DNA of 36,544 nucleotides from an uncultured Chthoniobacterales bacterium. Lineage in GTDB: Bacteria; Verrucomicrobiota; Verrucomicrobiia; Chthoniobacterales; UBA10450. This document shows positions 8,816-16,092 of the stretch, in pieces (within the stretch, counting starts at the first letter, position 1; each line of letters begins with the position of its first letter). A model generated the notes under the pieces. The model was not told the DNA's origin. It was given only the letters and a program-made list of their open reading frames with translations, and searched no databases. The stretch lies in the NCBI GenBank assembly GCA_902805675.1, contig CADCTA010000062.1, positions 1 through 36,544 of the forward strand, read 5' to 3'. The translations under genes were made by a program, and so were the position numbers.

Positions 8816-9976
8816 ATGCAGAGCGGTTCGACAATTCCTTTCCCTGGCGGAATTGCCCGCGTGGTTACGAGCGACGCACTGCAACGCTGCGACGCGTGGA
8901 CGGCCGCGTTCCACCAAAAGGCGAAGGACCACCGCTTCTACGAGATTATCGAGCAGACGCTCGACTCCGGATTCGAGCATCACTACTTCGTGCTTGAAGA
9001 CGACGCCGGGGTGGTGCGCGGCATTCAGCCCGTCTTTTTCGTGCGTCAGAATTTGGTCGAAGGCGTGCCTGCTTTGCGTTCATCCGTGGACGCGGTGCGG
9101 CGCGCCTTGCCGCAATTTCTCACCATGCGCATCCTCATGGTCGGTTGCGCTGCCGGCGAAGGGCATCTTGGTCTTTGTAGCGCCGGTGACGAGGAGTGGG
9201 TCGCGAGAGCGCTCCACGCGACACTCGGCATTTACGCCCGCCGGTCTAAAGCCCCGCTCGTGGTGCTGAAGGACTTCTCAGGCGCGTATCGCACCGCGCT
9301 CCACACGTTTGCGACCAACGGCTACACCCGCGTGCCAAGCATGCCGATGACACGACTCGCGCTGCGCTACCGCGATTTCGAGGATTACCTGAACAGCCTC
9401 GGCAAAGCCACCCGCAAGGACCTGCGCCGCAAGTTCCGCAGGACGGAAAAAGCCGCGCCGATCGAGCTGGAGGTAACCACCGACATCGCGCCGCACGTCG
9501 ACGAGATTTATCCGCTCTACCTGCAGGTGCACGAGCGCTCCGCGTTGAAATTCGAACGGCTGACGAAGCAATACTTCCGGACGTTAGGCGAGCGCATGCC
9601 GGACAAGGTGCGCTTCTTCATCTGGCGGCAGGACGCACGCATCGTTGCGTTCTCGCTCGCACTGGTCCACGAGGGCACGATCTACGACGATTATCTCGGA
9701 CTTGATTACCGCCTCGCGCTGGACCTGCATCTTTACTTCTATACGCTGCGCGACATCATCCGTTGGTCGATCGCGCAGGGTTTGCACACCTATTGCAGCA
9801 GCCCGCTGAATTATCAGCCGAAGCTGCATCTCGGCTGCGATTTGATGCCGCTCGACCTCTATGTGATGCACACCTCGCCGCTCCTGAATCCGATCTTCCG
9901 TCCGGCGCTCAAGTTCCTCGAACCGACCCGCCACGATCCTGTGCTGGAGCGGTTTCCAAACGCCAGCGAGCTCTAG
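8816..9976 (+). CDS. GNAT-fold acyltransferase-like protein (BioF2/FemAB-type)
   Basis: 386 residues, cytoplasmic, no signal peptide. The C-terminal half (SLGKATRKDLRRKFRRTEKAAPIELEV..., then YPLYLQVHERSALKFERL, and VRFFIWRQDARIVAFSLAL) matches the layout of BioF2-like/FemAB-type GNAT domains, which transfer acyl or aminoacyl groups and often act on cell-wall or surface molecules. The N-terminal half resembles a degenerate second GNAT fold, as in double-GNAT proteins. Substrate unknown. The gene precedes two small SMR-type membrane genes with a gap of 7 bp, which suggests a shared envelope-related operon. Confidence 0.7.
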   Translation: MQSGSTIPFPGGIARVVTSDALQRCDAWTAAFHQKAKDHRFYEIIEQTLDSGFEHHYFVLEDDAGVVRGIQPVFFVRQNLVEGVPALRSSVDAVRRALPQFLTMRILMVGCAAGEGHLGLCSAGDEEWVARALHATLGIYARRSKAPLVVLKDFSGAYRTALHTFATNGYTRVPSMPMTRLALRYRDFEDYLNSLGKATRKDLRRKFRRTEKAAPIELEVTTDIAPHVDEIYPLYLQVHERSALKFERLTKQYFRTLGERMPDKVRFFIWRQDARIVAFSLALVHEGTIYDDYLGLDYRLALDLHLYFYTLRDIIRWSIAQGLHTYCSSPLNYQPKLHLGCDLMPLDLYVMHTSPLLNPIFRPALKFLEPTRHDPVLERFPNASEL

Positions 9977-9983
9977 CCCACAC

Positions 9984-10391
9984 GTGTCGCCTCCTCCTCC
10001 TACCGGCTTCAGGAATCCCTGGTTGCACCTCGCAATCAGCGCGGTGTGTACGACCATCTCGGAACTGTTCATGAAACAAGGCGCTGACGACACGGCGCAC
10101 ATTTCCGAGCAGTGGTCGTGGACGGGCCTCACCACACTCGGCTCCCCGCTCGTTTGGATCGGGATTGTGTTTGTCGTCATCAGCTTCGTCACCTGGCTGT
10201 ACGTGCTCAAGCACATGCCCCTGTCGGTTGCCTTCCCCGCTTCACAGGTAATTCACGCGCTGATTCCCTTGAGCAGCTGGATCGTGCTCGGTGAACGGAT
10301 CAGTCTCACGCGCTGGTGCGGAATCGCGCTCGTGCTGATCGGTCTCGCGATCGTCGCGCGGCCCGTCGCGCGCCTGGAGGAGAAGCTGTGA
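9984..10391 (+). CDS. SMR/EamA-type small membrane transporter subunit, first of a pair
   Basis: 135 residues with four predicted membrane helices. WLHLAISAVCTTISELFMKQG is helix 1 with a membrane-embedded glutamate, and VAFPASQVIHALIPLSSWIVLGERIS resembles the conserved helix 3-4 region of small multidrug resistance and ArnE/ArnF-like proteins. GTG 9984 is 7 bp after the previous stop. Its own stop overlaps the start of a second four-helix gene (GTGA), a common arrangement for heterodimeric SMR-type transporters. The cargo could be a lipid-linked sugar, polyamine or drug; nothing here decides. Confidence 0.75.
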   Translation: MSPPPPTGFRNPWLHLAISAVCTTISELFMKQGADDTAHISEQWSWTGLTTLGSPLVWIGIVFVVISFVTWLYVLKHMPLSVAFPASQVIHALIPLSSWIVLGERISLTRWCGIALVLIGLAIVARPVARLEEKL

Positions 10392-10732
10392 CGTCGGTCG
10401 CTCTGCTCCTGGTCCTGATTTCAGTGGCCGCGCTCGTCACCGGCGAGCTGCTGTTGAAACACGCGATGCAGTCGACCATCGCCCGCGGCTTCCGCCAGCG
10501 AACGTTCGTCGCGTTCCTCTTCGGCGGCGTCGTCGCGATGGGCATCTACTTCATGCTCACGCTCGGTCTGCTCCAACGCTTCGACCTCAGCTACGTTTAC
10601 CCCTTCCAGGGCCTAAGCGTGATCTTCATCAGCGCTGCCGCTGCCTTCCTGCTAAAGGAAAAGCTGACGCTACCGCTCGTGATTGGATCATTGCTGATCA
10701 CCGCGGGCGTGGTGCTCGTGTCGATCAGTTAG
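10388..10732 (+). CDS. SMR/EamA-type small membrane transporter subunit, second of a pair
   Basis: 114 residues with four membrane helices. VALLLVLISVAALVTGELLL is helix 1, again with a buried glutamate, and DLSYVYPFQGLSVIFISAAAA plus LKEKLTLPLVIGSLLITAG match the C-terminal half of SMR-type proteins. The start chosen is GTG 10388, which overlaps the previous stop as GTGA. A longer frame from 10316 would add an Arg-rich, non-membrane leader that is simply the upstream gene read out of frame. Its last 45 bp overlap the end of the convergent arginase-like gene. Confidence 0.8.
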   Translation: MTSVALLLVLISVAALVTGELLLKHAMQSTIARGFRQRTFVAFLFGGVVAMGIYFMLTLGLLQRFDLSYVYPFQGLSVIFISAAAAFLLKEKLTLPLVIGSLLITAGVVLVSIS

Positions 10733-11542
10733 TATCGGCCAAAGGCGATGAAACGCGGCGACGTTGATCCGACGCGCGTGCTCTAAATTTCCCGTCACCG
10801 CCTTCGGGTGATCGAATTCCGCCGCGAATCGCTGCTTCCAGCGCGCATACTTTGGAACCGAATACGCACCACACATATCGCCGCCGATCACGCGTGCGTC
10901 GCTCTGCAGCACGCCGAGCGCCCACGCGACATCGTCGGTGCTGAAGTTCCCGTTTTCCCAATTCGTCGCTGCTTCGGAAGACTGGAGAGAATCGAGATCA
11001 ACCGTGACGTAGACATTGCCTCCGCCGATCGCGGTAACGAACTGCTCGAACTTGCCGCGCCAATCGCTGCGCAAAATGACGCCACGCCTGCCACGTTCCT
11101 TCGCGTTCCGCGCGTCCGCCCAGGGATGCACCTCGAGCTTTCCCGAGCGCTCGGCAGCGCGGTTCCCGAAGATCTGGCCAGGCCACCAGCACTCGAAGTT
11201 CCCGCAACCCCAGACGCTCACCTTCCGCACCTGTGGCAATTCGAGCGCGCGATTCACCCAACCGCCGCAGGCCCAACGCGGGGGGCGAATGTCCCAATCT
11301 GGATGGTTGTCGAATGAGACGACAGTGATCGGTTCAGCTACTCGGCGAAGCCACAGCGCGGTCAGGTGATGAAAATCGCCTGATCCAAAAAGCGTAAACG
11401 CACTGAGCTGATCCCGCACGTCAGCGTAGAACTTCTCGATCAGCCGAGCCGGCGTTGAAAAGCGCAGCAGCGGTCCCCAGGTACGCGCATCAAGCGTCGG
11501 CAACAGCTCGGGCTGCCATGCATCATCGAGATTCAGGTGCAT
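10688..11542 (-). CDS. Diverged arginase/agmatinase-fold (ureohydrolase-like) protein
   Basis: 284 residues. The three metal-binding signatures of ureohydrolases are recognisable though diverged: GSGDFHHLT in place of GGDHS, VVSFDNHPDWD in place of DAHxD, and VYVTVDLDSL in place of SxDxDxxDP. All six expected ligands (His; Asp, His, Asp; Asp, Asp) appear to be present, so a binuclear metal site is plausible. The family hydrolyses guanidino or formimino groups, or deacetylates. The substrate here is unknown. It is the last gene of the miaA-hflX-PGPGW-nth operon, starting 6 bp after nth, and its 3' end overlaps the convergent SMR gene by 45 bp. Confidence 0.75.
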   Translation of the reverse strand: MHLNLDDAWQPELLPTLDARTWGPLLRFSTPARLIEKFYADVRDQLSAFTLFGSGDFHHLTALWLRRVAEPITVVSFDNHPDWDIRPPRWACGGWVNRALELPQVRKVSVWGCGNFECWWPGQIFGNRAAERSGKLEVHPWADARNAKERGRRGVILRSDWRGKFEQFVTAIGGGNVYVTVDLDSLQSSEAATNWENGNFSTDDVAWALGVLQSDARVIGGDMCGAYSVPKYARWKQRFAAEFDHPKAVTGNLEHARRINVAAFHRLWPILTDRHEHHARGDQQ

Positions 11543-11548
11543 GGCACC

Positions 11549-12241
11549 TCACGCTGACGCGACACGCTCCTGCGGCGGTGGATTCGGGCGCGCCTCTCCC
11601 TTGCGGATGAACACCTTCCCGCTCGGGCAGAGGCGCAGGATCTCGCATTGATGGCAGTCCGGCTTGCGCGCGAAGCAACGCCGCCGGCCGTGCCAAATCA
11701 GCCAGTGGCTCCACATCGTCCAGTGTTGCCGCGGGACAAGCTTCATCAGATCAGCTTCGATCTTCTCCGGCTCCGTTTGCTTCGTTAGGCGCAAACGTTC
11801 GGAAAGCCGCGCCACATGCGTGTCGACTACGACGCCCTCGTCTTTGCCAAATGCGTTCCCCAGCACCACGTTCGCGGTCTTGCGGCCCACACCGGGGAGC
11901 TCGACGAGTTCGTCCAGCGTTTCGGGCACTTTCCCGCCATGCCGCTCGACCAGCGCCGCCGCCATCCCACGCAAGCTCTTCGCCTTGCTCCGGAAGAATC
12001 CGGTCGAGTGAATCTCTTTCTCGAGCGTCTCCTGCGGAGTGTTGGCGAAGTCCGCGGCTGTGCGGTATTTCGAGAACAACGCCGGCGTCACCATGTTGAC
12101 GCGCTTGTCGGTTGATTGCGCCGACAGGATCGTCGCCACCAGAAGTTGCAGCGGCGTCTTGAAATCGAGTTCGCAATGCGCGCCGGGATACACCTCAGGC
12201 AGCACCTGCACGAGCTGCGCTGCGCGTTCTTTTGCCGTCAT
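11549..12241 (-). CDS. nth: Endonuclease III
   Basis: 230 residues. The helix-hairpin-helix ELPGVGRKTANVVLGNAFG contains the catalytic lysine (Lys121), and VVVDTHVARLSERL contains the catalytic aspartate (Asp140). C-X6-C-X2-C-X5-C at residues 189-205 is the [4Fe-4S] cluster loop. The enzyme is a DNA glycosylase/AP lyase that removes oxidised pyrimidines in base-excision repair. It overlaps the upstream PGPGW gene by 4 bp (ATGA) and is followed 6 bp later by the arginase-like gene. The C-terminal tail after the cluster is somewhat longer than in E. coli Nth. Confidence 0.96.
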   Translation of the reverse strand: MTAKERAAQLVQVLPEVYPGAHCELDFKTPLQLLVATILSAQSTDKRVNMVTPALFSKYRTAADFANTPQETLEKEIHSTGFFRSKAKSLRGMAAALVERHGGKVPETLDELVELPGVGRKTANVVLGNAFGKDEGVVVDTHVARLSERLRLTKQTEPEKIEADLMKLVPRQHWTMWSHWLIWHGRRRCFARKPDCHQCEILRLCPSGKVFIRKGEARPNPPPQERVASA

Positions 12242-12549
12242 GCGCTTCGCGGGCGCTTGGGACGACGGTATCTGCCTACGAAGACACGTCCTCGCCGCAT
12301 CACGCGCCGCGCCCAGGCATACTCGCTCGCGAGAATCGCGAGGCCGAGCGGGATCACGACAATGGCCGGCCCCGGCAGCACGATCATCACGATTCCGATC
12401 AGCACGACAGTGACTCCGATGACGGAGTAAACGAGCTTGCGGATGACCGGCATCTTATCGAGACCGAGCTTCTCGTTCAGCCGCTGCTGCCACGCGCGTT
12501 TGCGCACAGCAAAAGAATGATGACGAGGATCTGGCGCTTCCACTGGCAT
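12238..12549 (-). CDS. PGPGW-family small membrane protein
   Basis: 103 residues. A basic N-terminus is followed by a long hydrophobic stretch, with IVMIVLPGPAIVVIPLGLAIL carrying the LPGPG-like turn that defines PGPGW proteins, and then a very basic tail (RRGRVFVGRYRRPKRPRS). It probably forms two membrane helices joined by the PGP turn. The function of the family is unknown. It lies 13 bp downstream of hflX and overlaps nth by ATGA, so translational coupling is likely. Confidence 0.85.
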   Translation of the reverse strand: MPVEAPDPRHHSFAVRKRAWQQRLNEKLGLDKMPVIRKLVYSVIGVTVVLIGIVMIVLPGPAIVVIPLGLAILASEYAWARRVMRRGRVFVGRYRRPKRPRSA

Positions 12550-12562
12550 GAGCGCGTAGAAC

Positions 12563-13843
12563 CTACGCGTCCTGCTTCTCAGCGAAAGGGGCCAGCCGTG
12601 GCTCGAGCTGAGGCGGGATGTGCGCGGTGATCACCGCGACTTCGCCCTCGTACTGCACGTCGAGCACGTGCCCGACGCGGTGAACCTCAGCGATGAGCGC
12701 CTGCTCGCTCGCCGGCACATGGAAGCGCGAGCGCATGCGCCACGCATCGAGAAGGTCCTCAAGCCCTCGCACCAGCGTGGCTACGCCTTCGCCGGTGCGC
12801 GCCGAGATGGCGACGCTGCGCGGAAAGCGATTGCGATACGCTTCGACGATGTCGGTGTTCTCAAGCGCGTCGACTTTATTGAAGACGTGCAGCGTTTGCT
12901 TGCCGTGCGCGTCGAGCTCCTTGAGCACGGCATTTACCGCCTCGACGTGCTCGTCGACCCGCGGGTGGCTCAGATCGATGACGTGGATGAGCAGATCGGC
13001 TTCGCTCACCTCCTCGAGCGTGGCCTTGAACGACTCGATCAACGTGTGCGGCAGCTTGCGCAGGAACCCCACAGTGTCGGTGAGGAGCATCCGCTGCTTG
13101 TTAGGCAACGTGAAGCTGCGGGTCGTCGGGTCCAGCGTCGCGAAGAGCTTGTCTTCTGCAAGGACGTGCGCGCCGGTGAGCAGGTTTAGCAGCGTCGATT
13201 TGCCGGCATTCGTGTAGCCAACGACTGCGGCGACGGGCCATTGATGACGACGGCGGCCTTCGCGCTGCACGGCGCGCACTTTCCGCACGCCTTCCAGCTC
13301 CCGCTCGAGCCTTGCGATGCGCTCCTGCACGCGACGACGATCGACTTCGAGCTGCGTTTCGCCGGGGCCGCGGGTGCCAATTCCGCCACTCTGGCGCGAG
13401 AGGTGCGTCCACATGCGCGTGAGGCGGGGGAGAAGATACTGCAATTGTGCGAGCTCGATCTGGAGGCGGCCTTCGCGACTGCGGGCGCGCTGCGCGAAGA
13501 TGTCGAGAATCAGCTGGGTGCGATCGAGCACCTTGCGCTTGAAGAGATGCTCGAGATTGCGACCCTGCGCCGGCGACAGTTCGTTGTCGAAAATGACCGA
13601 CGTGACCTGTTGCGTCTGGAATGAATCCTTGATGATCTGCGCCTTGCCTTTGCCGATGTAGTACGGCGCCGTCGGCTTATCGAGTCGTTGCGTGACGGTC
13701 TCGACCACTTCGGCGCCGGCCGAGTTTACCAGCTCACGCAATTCATCCAGCGAGTCGCGGAGGTCCCACTTTGAGGTGCCTTCTTTCTCGAGACCGACGA
13801 GAACGGCGCGCTCCTGCTTCTTCCGTTTCTGAACTTCAATCAT
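12563..13843 (-). CDS. hflX: GTPase HflX
   Basis: 426 residues. The HflX N-terminal domain ends with the glycine-rich GGIGTRGPGETQLEVDRRR, followed by a coiled helical linker. The G domain has G1 GYTNAGKST (about 209-217), G3 DTVGF (256-260) and G4 NKVD (322-325). HflX binds the 50S ribosome and splits stalled or heat-damaged ribosomes. It overlaps the miaA stop by 8 bp. The miaA-hflX order recalls enterobacteria, but hfq, which sits between them there, is absent. Start ATG 13843 fits the family. Confidence 0.96.
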   Translation of the reverse strand: MIEVQKRKKQERAVLVGLEKEGTSKWDLRDSLDELRELVNSAGAEVVETVTQRLDKPTAPYYIGKGKAQIIKDSFQTQQVTSVIFDNELSPAQGRNLEHLFKRKVLDRTQLILDIFAQRARSREGRLQIELAQLQYLLPRLTRMWTHLSRQSGGIGTRGPGETQLEVDRRRVQERIARLERELEGVRKVRAVQREGRRRHQWPVAAVVGYTNAGKSTLLNLLTGAHVLAEDKLFATLDPTTRSFTLPNKQRMLLTDTVGFLRKLPHTLIESFKATLEEVSEADLLIHVIDLSHPRVDEHVEAVNAVLKELDAHGKQTLHVFNKVDALENTDIVEAYRNRFPRSVAISARTGEGVATLVRGLEDLLDAWRMRSRFHVPASEQALIAEVHRVGHVLDVQYEGEVAVITAHIPPQLEPRLAPFAEKQDA

Positions 13844-14750
13844 CCTGCTGCGCGAAGGAGAGACGTGCGCGTCGTGAGATGAATTCGACGGCTTCTCCGA
13901 AACTTGTGCGCGAGAGATTCAGCGGCTCAAAACTAGTTTGCCGCGCAAACCAGGTCAATTGCCGTTTCGCGTAGCGACGCGTCGCCTGCTGGATGGATGC
14001 GATGCATTCCGCTTGAGAAATTTGACCGTCGAGCAGCGCGCAAATCGGCCTCAAGCCTAACGTCTGCGCCGCGGTGGGGCCGATCTCCCCGAGGTTTCGC
14101 ACCTCGGCGACTACGCCGTTCGCAAACATCGCCTCCACCCGAGAATTGATACGCTCGTAGAGTTCGGGGCGGTCGCGAAGAAGGCACACGCCGACGGGTA
14201 ATTGCGACGGCGCTTGCTGGTCGCGAAGCTCTGATGCTGGTCGGCCTGAAAGCAAACAAACCTCGAGCGCGCGCACCACCCGACGGCGGTTGCTGCGGTC
14301 GATCGAGGCCGCAGTCAGCGCATCGAGTTGCTCGAGTCGAGCGACGAGCTCTGGCGTTGTGGAACCGTCGAGTTCCGCTCGCAGCCTTGCGTTGGCGGCT
14401 GGCAACCGCGACAGGCCATGCGTGAGCGTTTTCACGTAGAGCCCACTGCCGCCGACGACGAACGCCGGTTTTCCCCGCGCGTGGATATCCGCAATTGAAG
14501 CGAGAGCCGCTGATCGGAAATGCTCCGCGTTTAACGTTGCATTCAGAGGCACCGTGCCGACGAGGTGATGTGGAACGCGCTCGCGAAGTTCGTCGCCAGG
14601 CTTAGCCGTCAGCAGCTCCAGTCCATTATACATCTGGAACGCATCCGCGCCGACGATCTCACCGCCGCACGTGAGCGCTACGTCGACCGCGATGTCGGAC
14701 TTTCCAGTGGCTGTTGGACCGACAATGAAGAATACGCCGCGGGCGCTCAT
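13836..14750 (-). CDS. miaA: tRNA dimethylallyltransferase
   Basis: 304 residues from ATG 14750. The P-loop GPTATGKSD is close to the N-terminus, followed by DAFQMYNGLELLTAKP, GGSGLYVKTLTHG and the C-terminal YAKRQLTWF, all MiaA signatures. It adds a dimethylallyl group to A37 of tRNAs that read UNN codons. The frame runs upstream to 14819, but that extension lies in an intergenic repeat and the P-loop would then begin unusually late, so 14750 was preferred. The conserved GYR/GYK motif reads GLRP here, which is a mild oddity. It is the first gene of a five-gene minus-strand operon. Confidence 0.95.
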   Translation of the reverse strand: MSARGVFFIVGPTATGKSDIAVDVALTCGGEIVGADAFQMYNGLELLTAKPGDELRERVPHHLVGTVPLNATLNAEHFRSAALASIADIHARGKPAFVVGGSGLYVKTLTHGLSRLPAANARLRAELDGSTTPELVARLEQLDALTAASIDRSNRRRVVRALEVCLLSGRPASELRDQQAPSQLPVGVCLLRDRPELYERINSRVEAMFANGVVAEVRNLGEIGPTAAQTLGLRPICALLDGQISQAECIASIQQATRRYAKRQLTWFARQTSFEPLNLSRTSFGEAVEFISRRARLSFAQQDD

Positions 14751-14771
14751 CTCACTCGCTCGTGCGCCATT

Positions 14772-14943
14772 TGTCATGTCGAGCGAAGTCGAGACATCTC
14801 TAACTTCCTGCCGGCACACAGCGCTTGGTAAAGAAGGAAGTAAGCGATTGATTCGCTCGCTCCCGCTCGCTCACCCCTTCGGGGCTTCGTCCACGTCGCG
14901 CGCGTCCCCGCGGCTCCGTTCCTCCACTCCGGTCGGAATGACA
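14772..14943. repeat. Probable dispersed intergenic repeat upstream of miaA
   Basis: Bounded by TGTCAT at 14772 and ATGACA at 14938-14943. The left part holds an imperfect hairpin (ATGTCGAGCGAAGTCGAGAC) and the right part ends CCGGTCGGAATGACA. Such GTCAT-bounded sequences are common intergenic repeats in bacteria with this kind of genome, though no second copy is in the window. Together with the terminator at 15017-15057 it fills the 323-bp gap between miaA and the RRM gene. The miaA promoter must lie here but was not identified. Confidence 0.4.
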
Positions 14944-15016
14944 GAGGCGGAAGCTGCGATGGGAAGCGATCGCCATCCGATCCACCCGCGTCATTCGGCG
15001 TCTCCCCACAAAAGCG

Positions 15017-15057
15017 AAACGGGAGACCGGCAGCACTCGCCGCCATGTCTCCCGTTT
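15017..15057 (-). terminator. Hairpin terminator after the RRM gene
   Basis: Perfect 11-bp stem AAACGGGAGAC (15017-15027) with GTCTCCCGTTT (15047-15057) and a 19-base loop, 16 bp downstream of the RRM protein stop. On the minus strand it is followed by a short T-rich stretch (CGCTTTTGTGG), so it fits as that gene's terminator. Confidence 0.7.
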
Positions 15058-15073
15058 CTGAGCAACAATTGTT

Positions 15074-15652
15074 CTACTCTAAGCTGTTCGAGTGCTCGGT
15101 CGATTTCGCGCCGCTCACGACGAGCTTGCGGCCGAGGAAGTCCTTGTCGTGCAACTCCGTCACCGCGCGCTGCGCTTCTTCCACCGTCTGCATCTGCACG
15201 AAGGCGAAACCCTTCGAGCGCTGGTTGTGCTTGTAGGTCACAACCTCTGCGTTCTGCACCTGGCCGACGCCGTTGAAGAGCTCGAAGAGATCGCTCTCCG
15301 TGGCTTCAAACGACAGGTTGCCGACGTAGAGACGCGGCGTGGTTACTTCGACTGACTCAGGCTTGCGCTGCGGAGGCCGCTCGCGCTCCTGGCGTTCCTG
15401 TCGCTGCGGTTGCTCCGCGCGCGAGCCATTGCTGCGCGTCGAATCGTCGCGCATGACTGGGGGACGGGCGATCGGCGGGCTTCCATTGCCGCCGAGGAAT
15501 CCCTTGATTGTATCGGTGATCGTCTCGAAAAACGATTTCTTGACCGGCGGTTTGGCGGGGGTGTTCGGCCGGCTTCGGCGATCGTCGCCGCCCCTTCTGC
15601 GGGAGCCACCACGCGGACGCCGCGGGCCTCTCCCAGTTCCTTGAGATGTCAT
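15074..15652 (-). CDS. RRM-domain RNA-binding protein with basic disordered N-terminus
   Basis: 192 residues. One RNA recognition motif fills about 107-183, with RNP2 LYVGNL (108-113) and RNP1 KGFAFVQM (147-154) holding the stacking aromatics. Residues 1-105 are disordered and rich in Arg, Gly and Pro (RRPRGGSRRRGGDDRR). Single-RRM proteins of this type bind single-stranded RNA in the cytoplasm and are often induced by cold. The basic head is an addition to the usual short bacterial RRM protein. It is monocistronic, with a hairpin terminator downstream and a long leader upstream (see promoter at 15942-15969). Confidence 0.92.
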   Translation of the reverse strand: MTSQGTGRGPRRPRGGSRRRGGDDRRSRPNTPAKPPVKKSFFETITDTIKGFLGGNGSPPIARPPVMRDDSTRSNGSRAEQPQRQERQERERPPQRKPESVEVTTPRLYVGNLSFEATESDLFELFNGVGQVQNAEVVTYKHNQRSKGFAFVQMQTVEEAQRAVTELHDKDFLGRKLVVSGAKSTEHSNSLE

Positions 15653-16002
15653 AATGATCCTCAGTGTTTACCCAATTGCGGTTCGGGCGGAGCGCATCGA
15701 GCGATGCACGGTCCACAGCACGCAATCCCCGTAGGGGCCAATCAGGTCGCTCTGTAGCAATCTGCGTCGCTGCTGGAAACTCCGCCGCACATGGCCGGGA
15801 ATGCATCCGAACGAAATGGCGAGCCGCATGAGTCATCCGACGAAGCAATGCGAAAACCCGCATTGTTAGCTCCCAGAGCAGGAACCGTCGTGAAAAGCGG
15901 ACGCCCGGATATTCGAAGAACACTCCCGACATCTGTGAATAAGTATGGCCGGTCTGACCTTGTTGGCAAGCCTGACCCGTTAGGCGCCTACGGAGAGGAG
16001 AA
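15653..16002. other. Long gap upstream of the RRM gene with no convincing gene
   Basis: About 350 bp between the RRM start and the heptamer repeat. Short open frames exist on both strands but none has family resemblance or a good ribosome site. The most likely content is a promoter near 15942-15969 and a leader of roughly 285 bases transcribed leftwards into the RRM gene. Confidence 0.5.
15942..15969 (-). promoter_or_regulatory. Candidate promoter for the RRM gene
   Basis: On the minus strand TTGCCA (15969-15964; five of six consensus bases) and CATACT (15947-15942; four of six) are 16 bp apart. Transcription from here would give a leader of about 285 bases before ATG 15652, long enough for post-transcriptional control. 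Confidence 0.35.
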
Positions 16003-16092
16003 AACGTCGAAGGTCGAACGTCGAACGCTGAACGTTGAAGTCGGAATCAGGAGTTCGACGTTCGATGTTCGGCGTTCGACGTTCGACGTTCG
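16003..16092. repeat. Inverted heptamer-array element without cargo (family F, hairpin form)
   Basis: The left arm (16003-16039) is five tandem heptamers of AACGTCG type (AACGTCG, AAGGTCG, AACGTCG, AACGCTG, AACGTTG). The right arm (16053-16092) is five heptamers of the complementary type (CGACGTT, CGATGTT, CGGCGTT, CGACGTT, CGACGTT). A 13-base loop separates them. The right arm is translated as the last residues of the epimerase, and the epimerase stop codon lies in the loop. The same five-heptamer arms flank the four-helix-bundle gene at 30861-31339. Confidence 0.85.

Noticed and set aside
15742-15969. Small minus-strand frame upstream of the RRM gene (75 codons)
   Set aside because: No ribosome site, no recognised features, and it would overlap the candidate promoter.
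16003-16092. CRISPR array or simple microsatellite
   Set aside because: Units are 7 bp without spacers, and the two arms face each other; neither a CRISPR nor a one-way tandem repeat fits.
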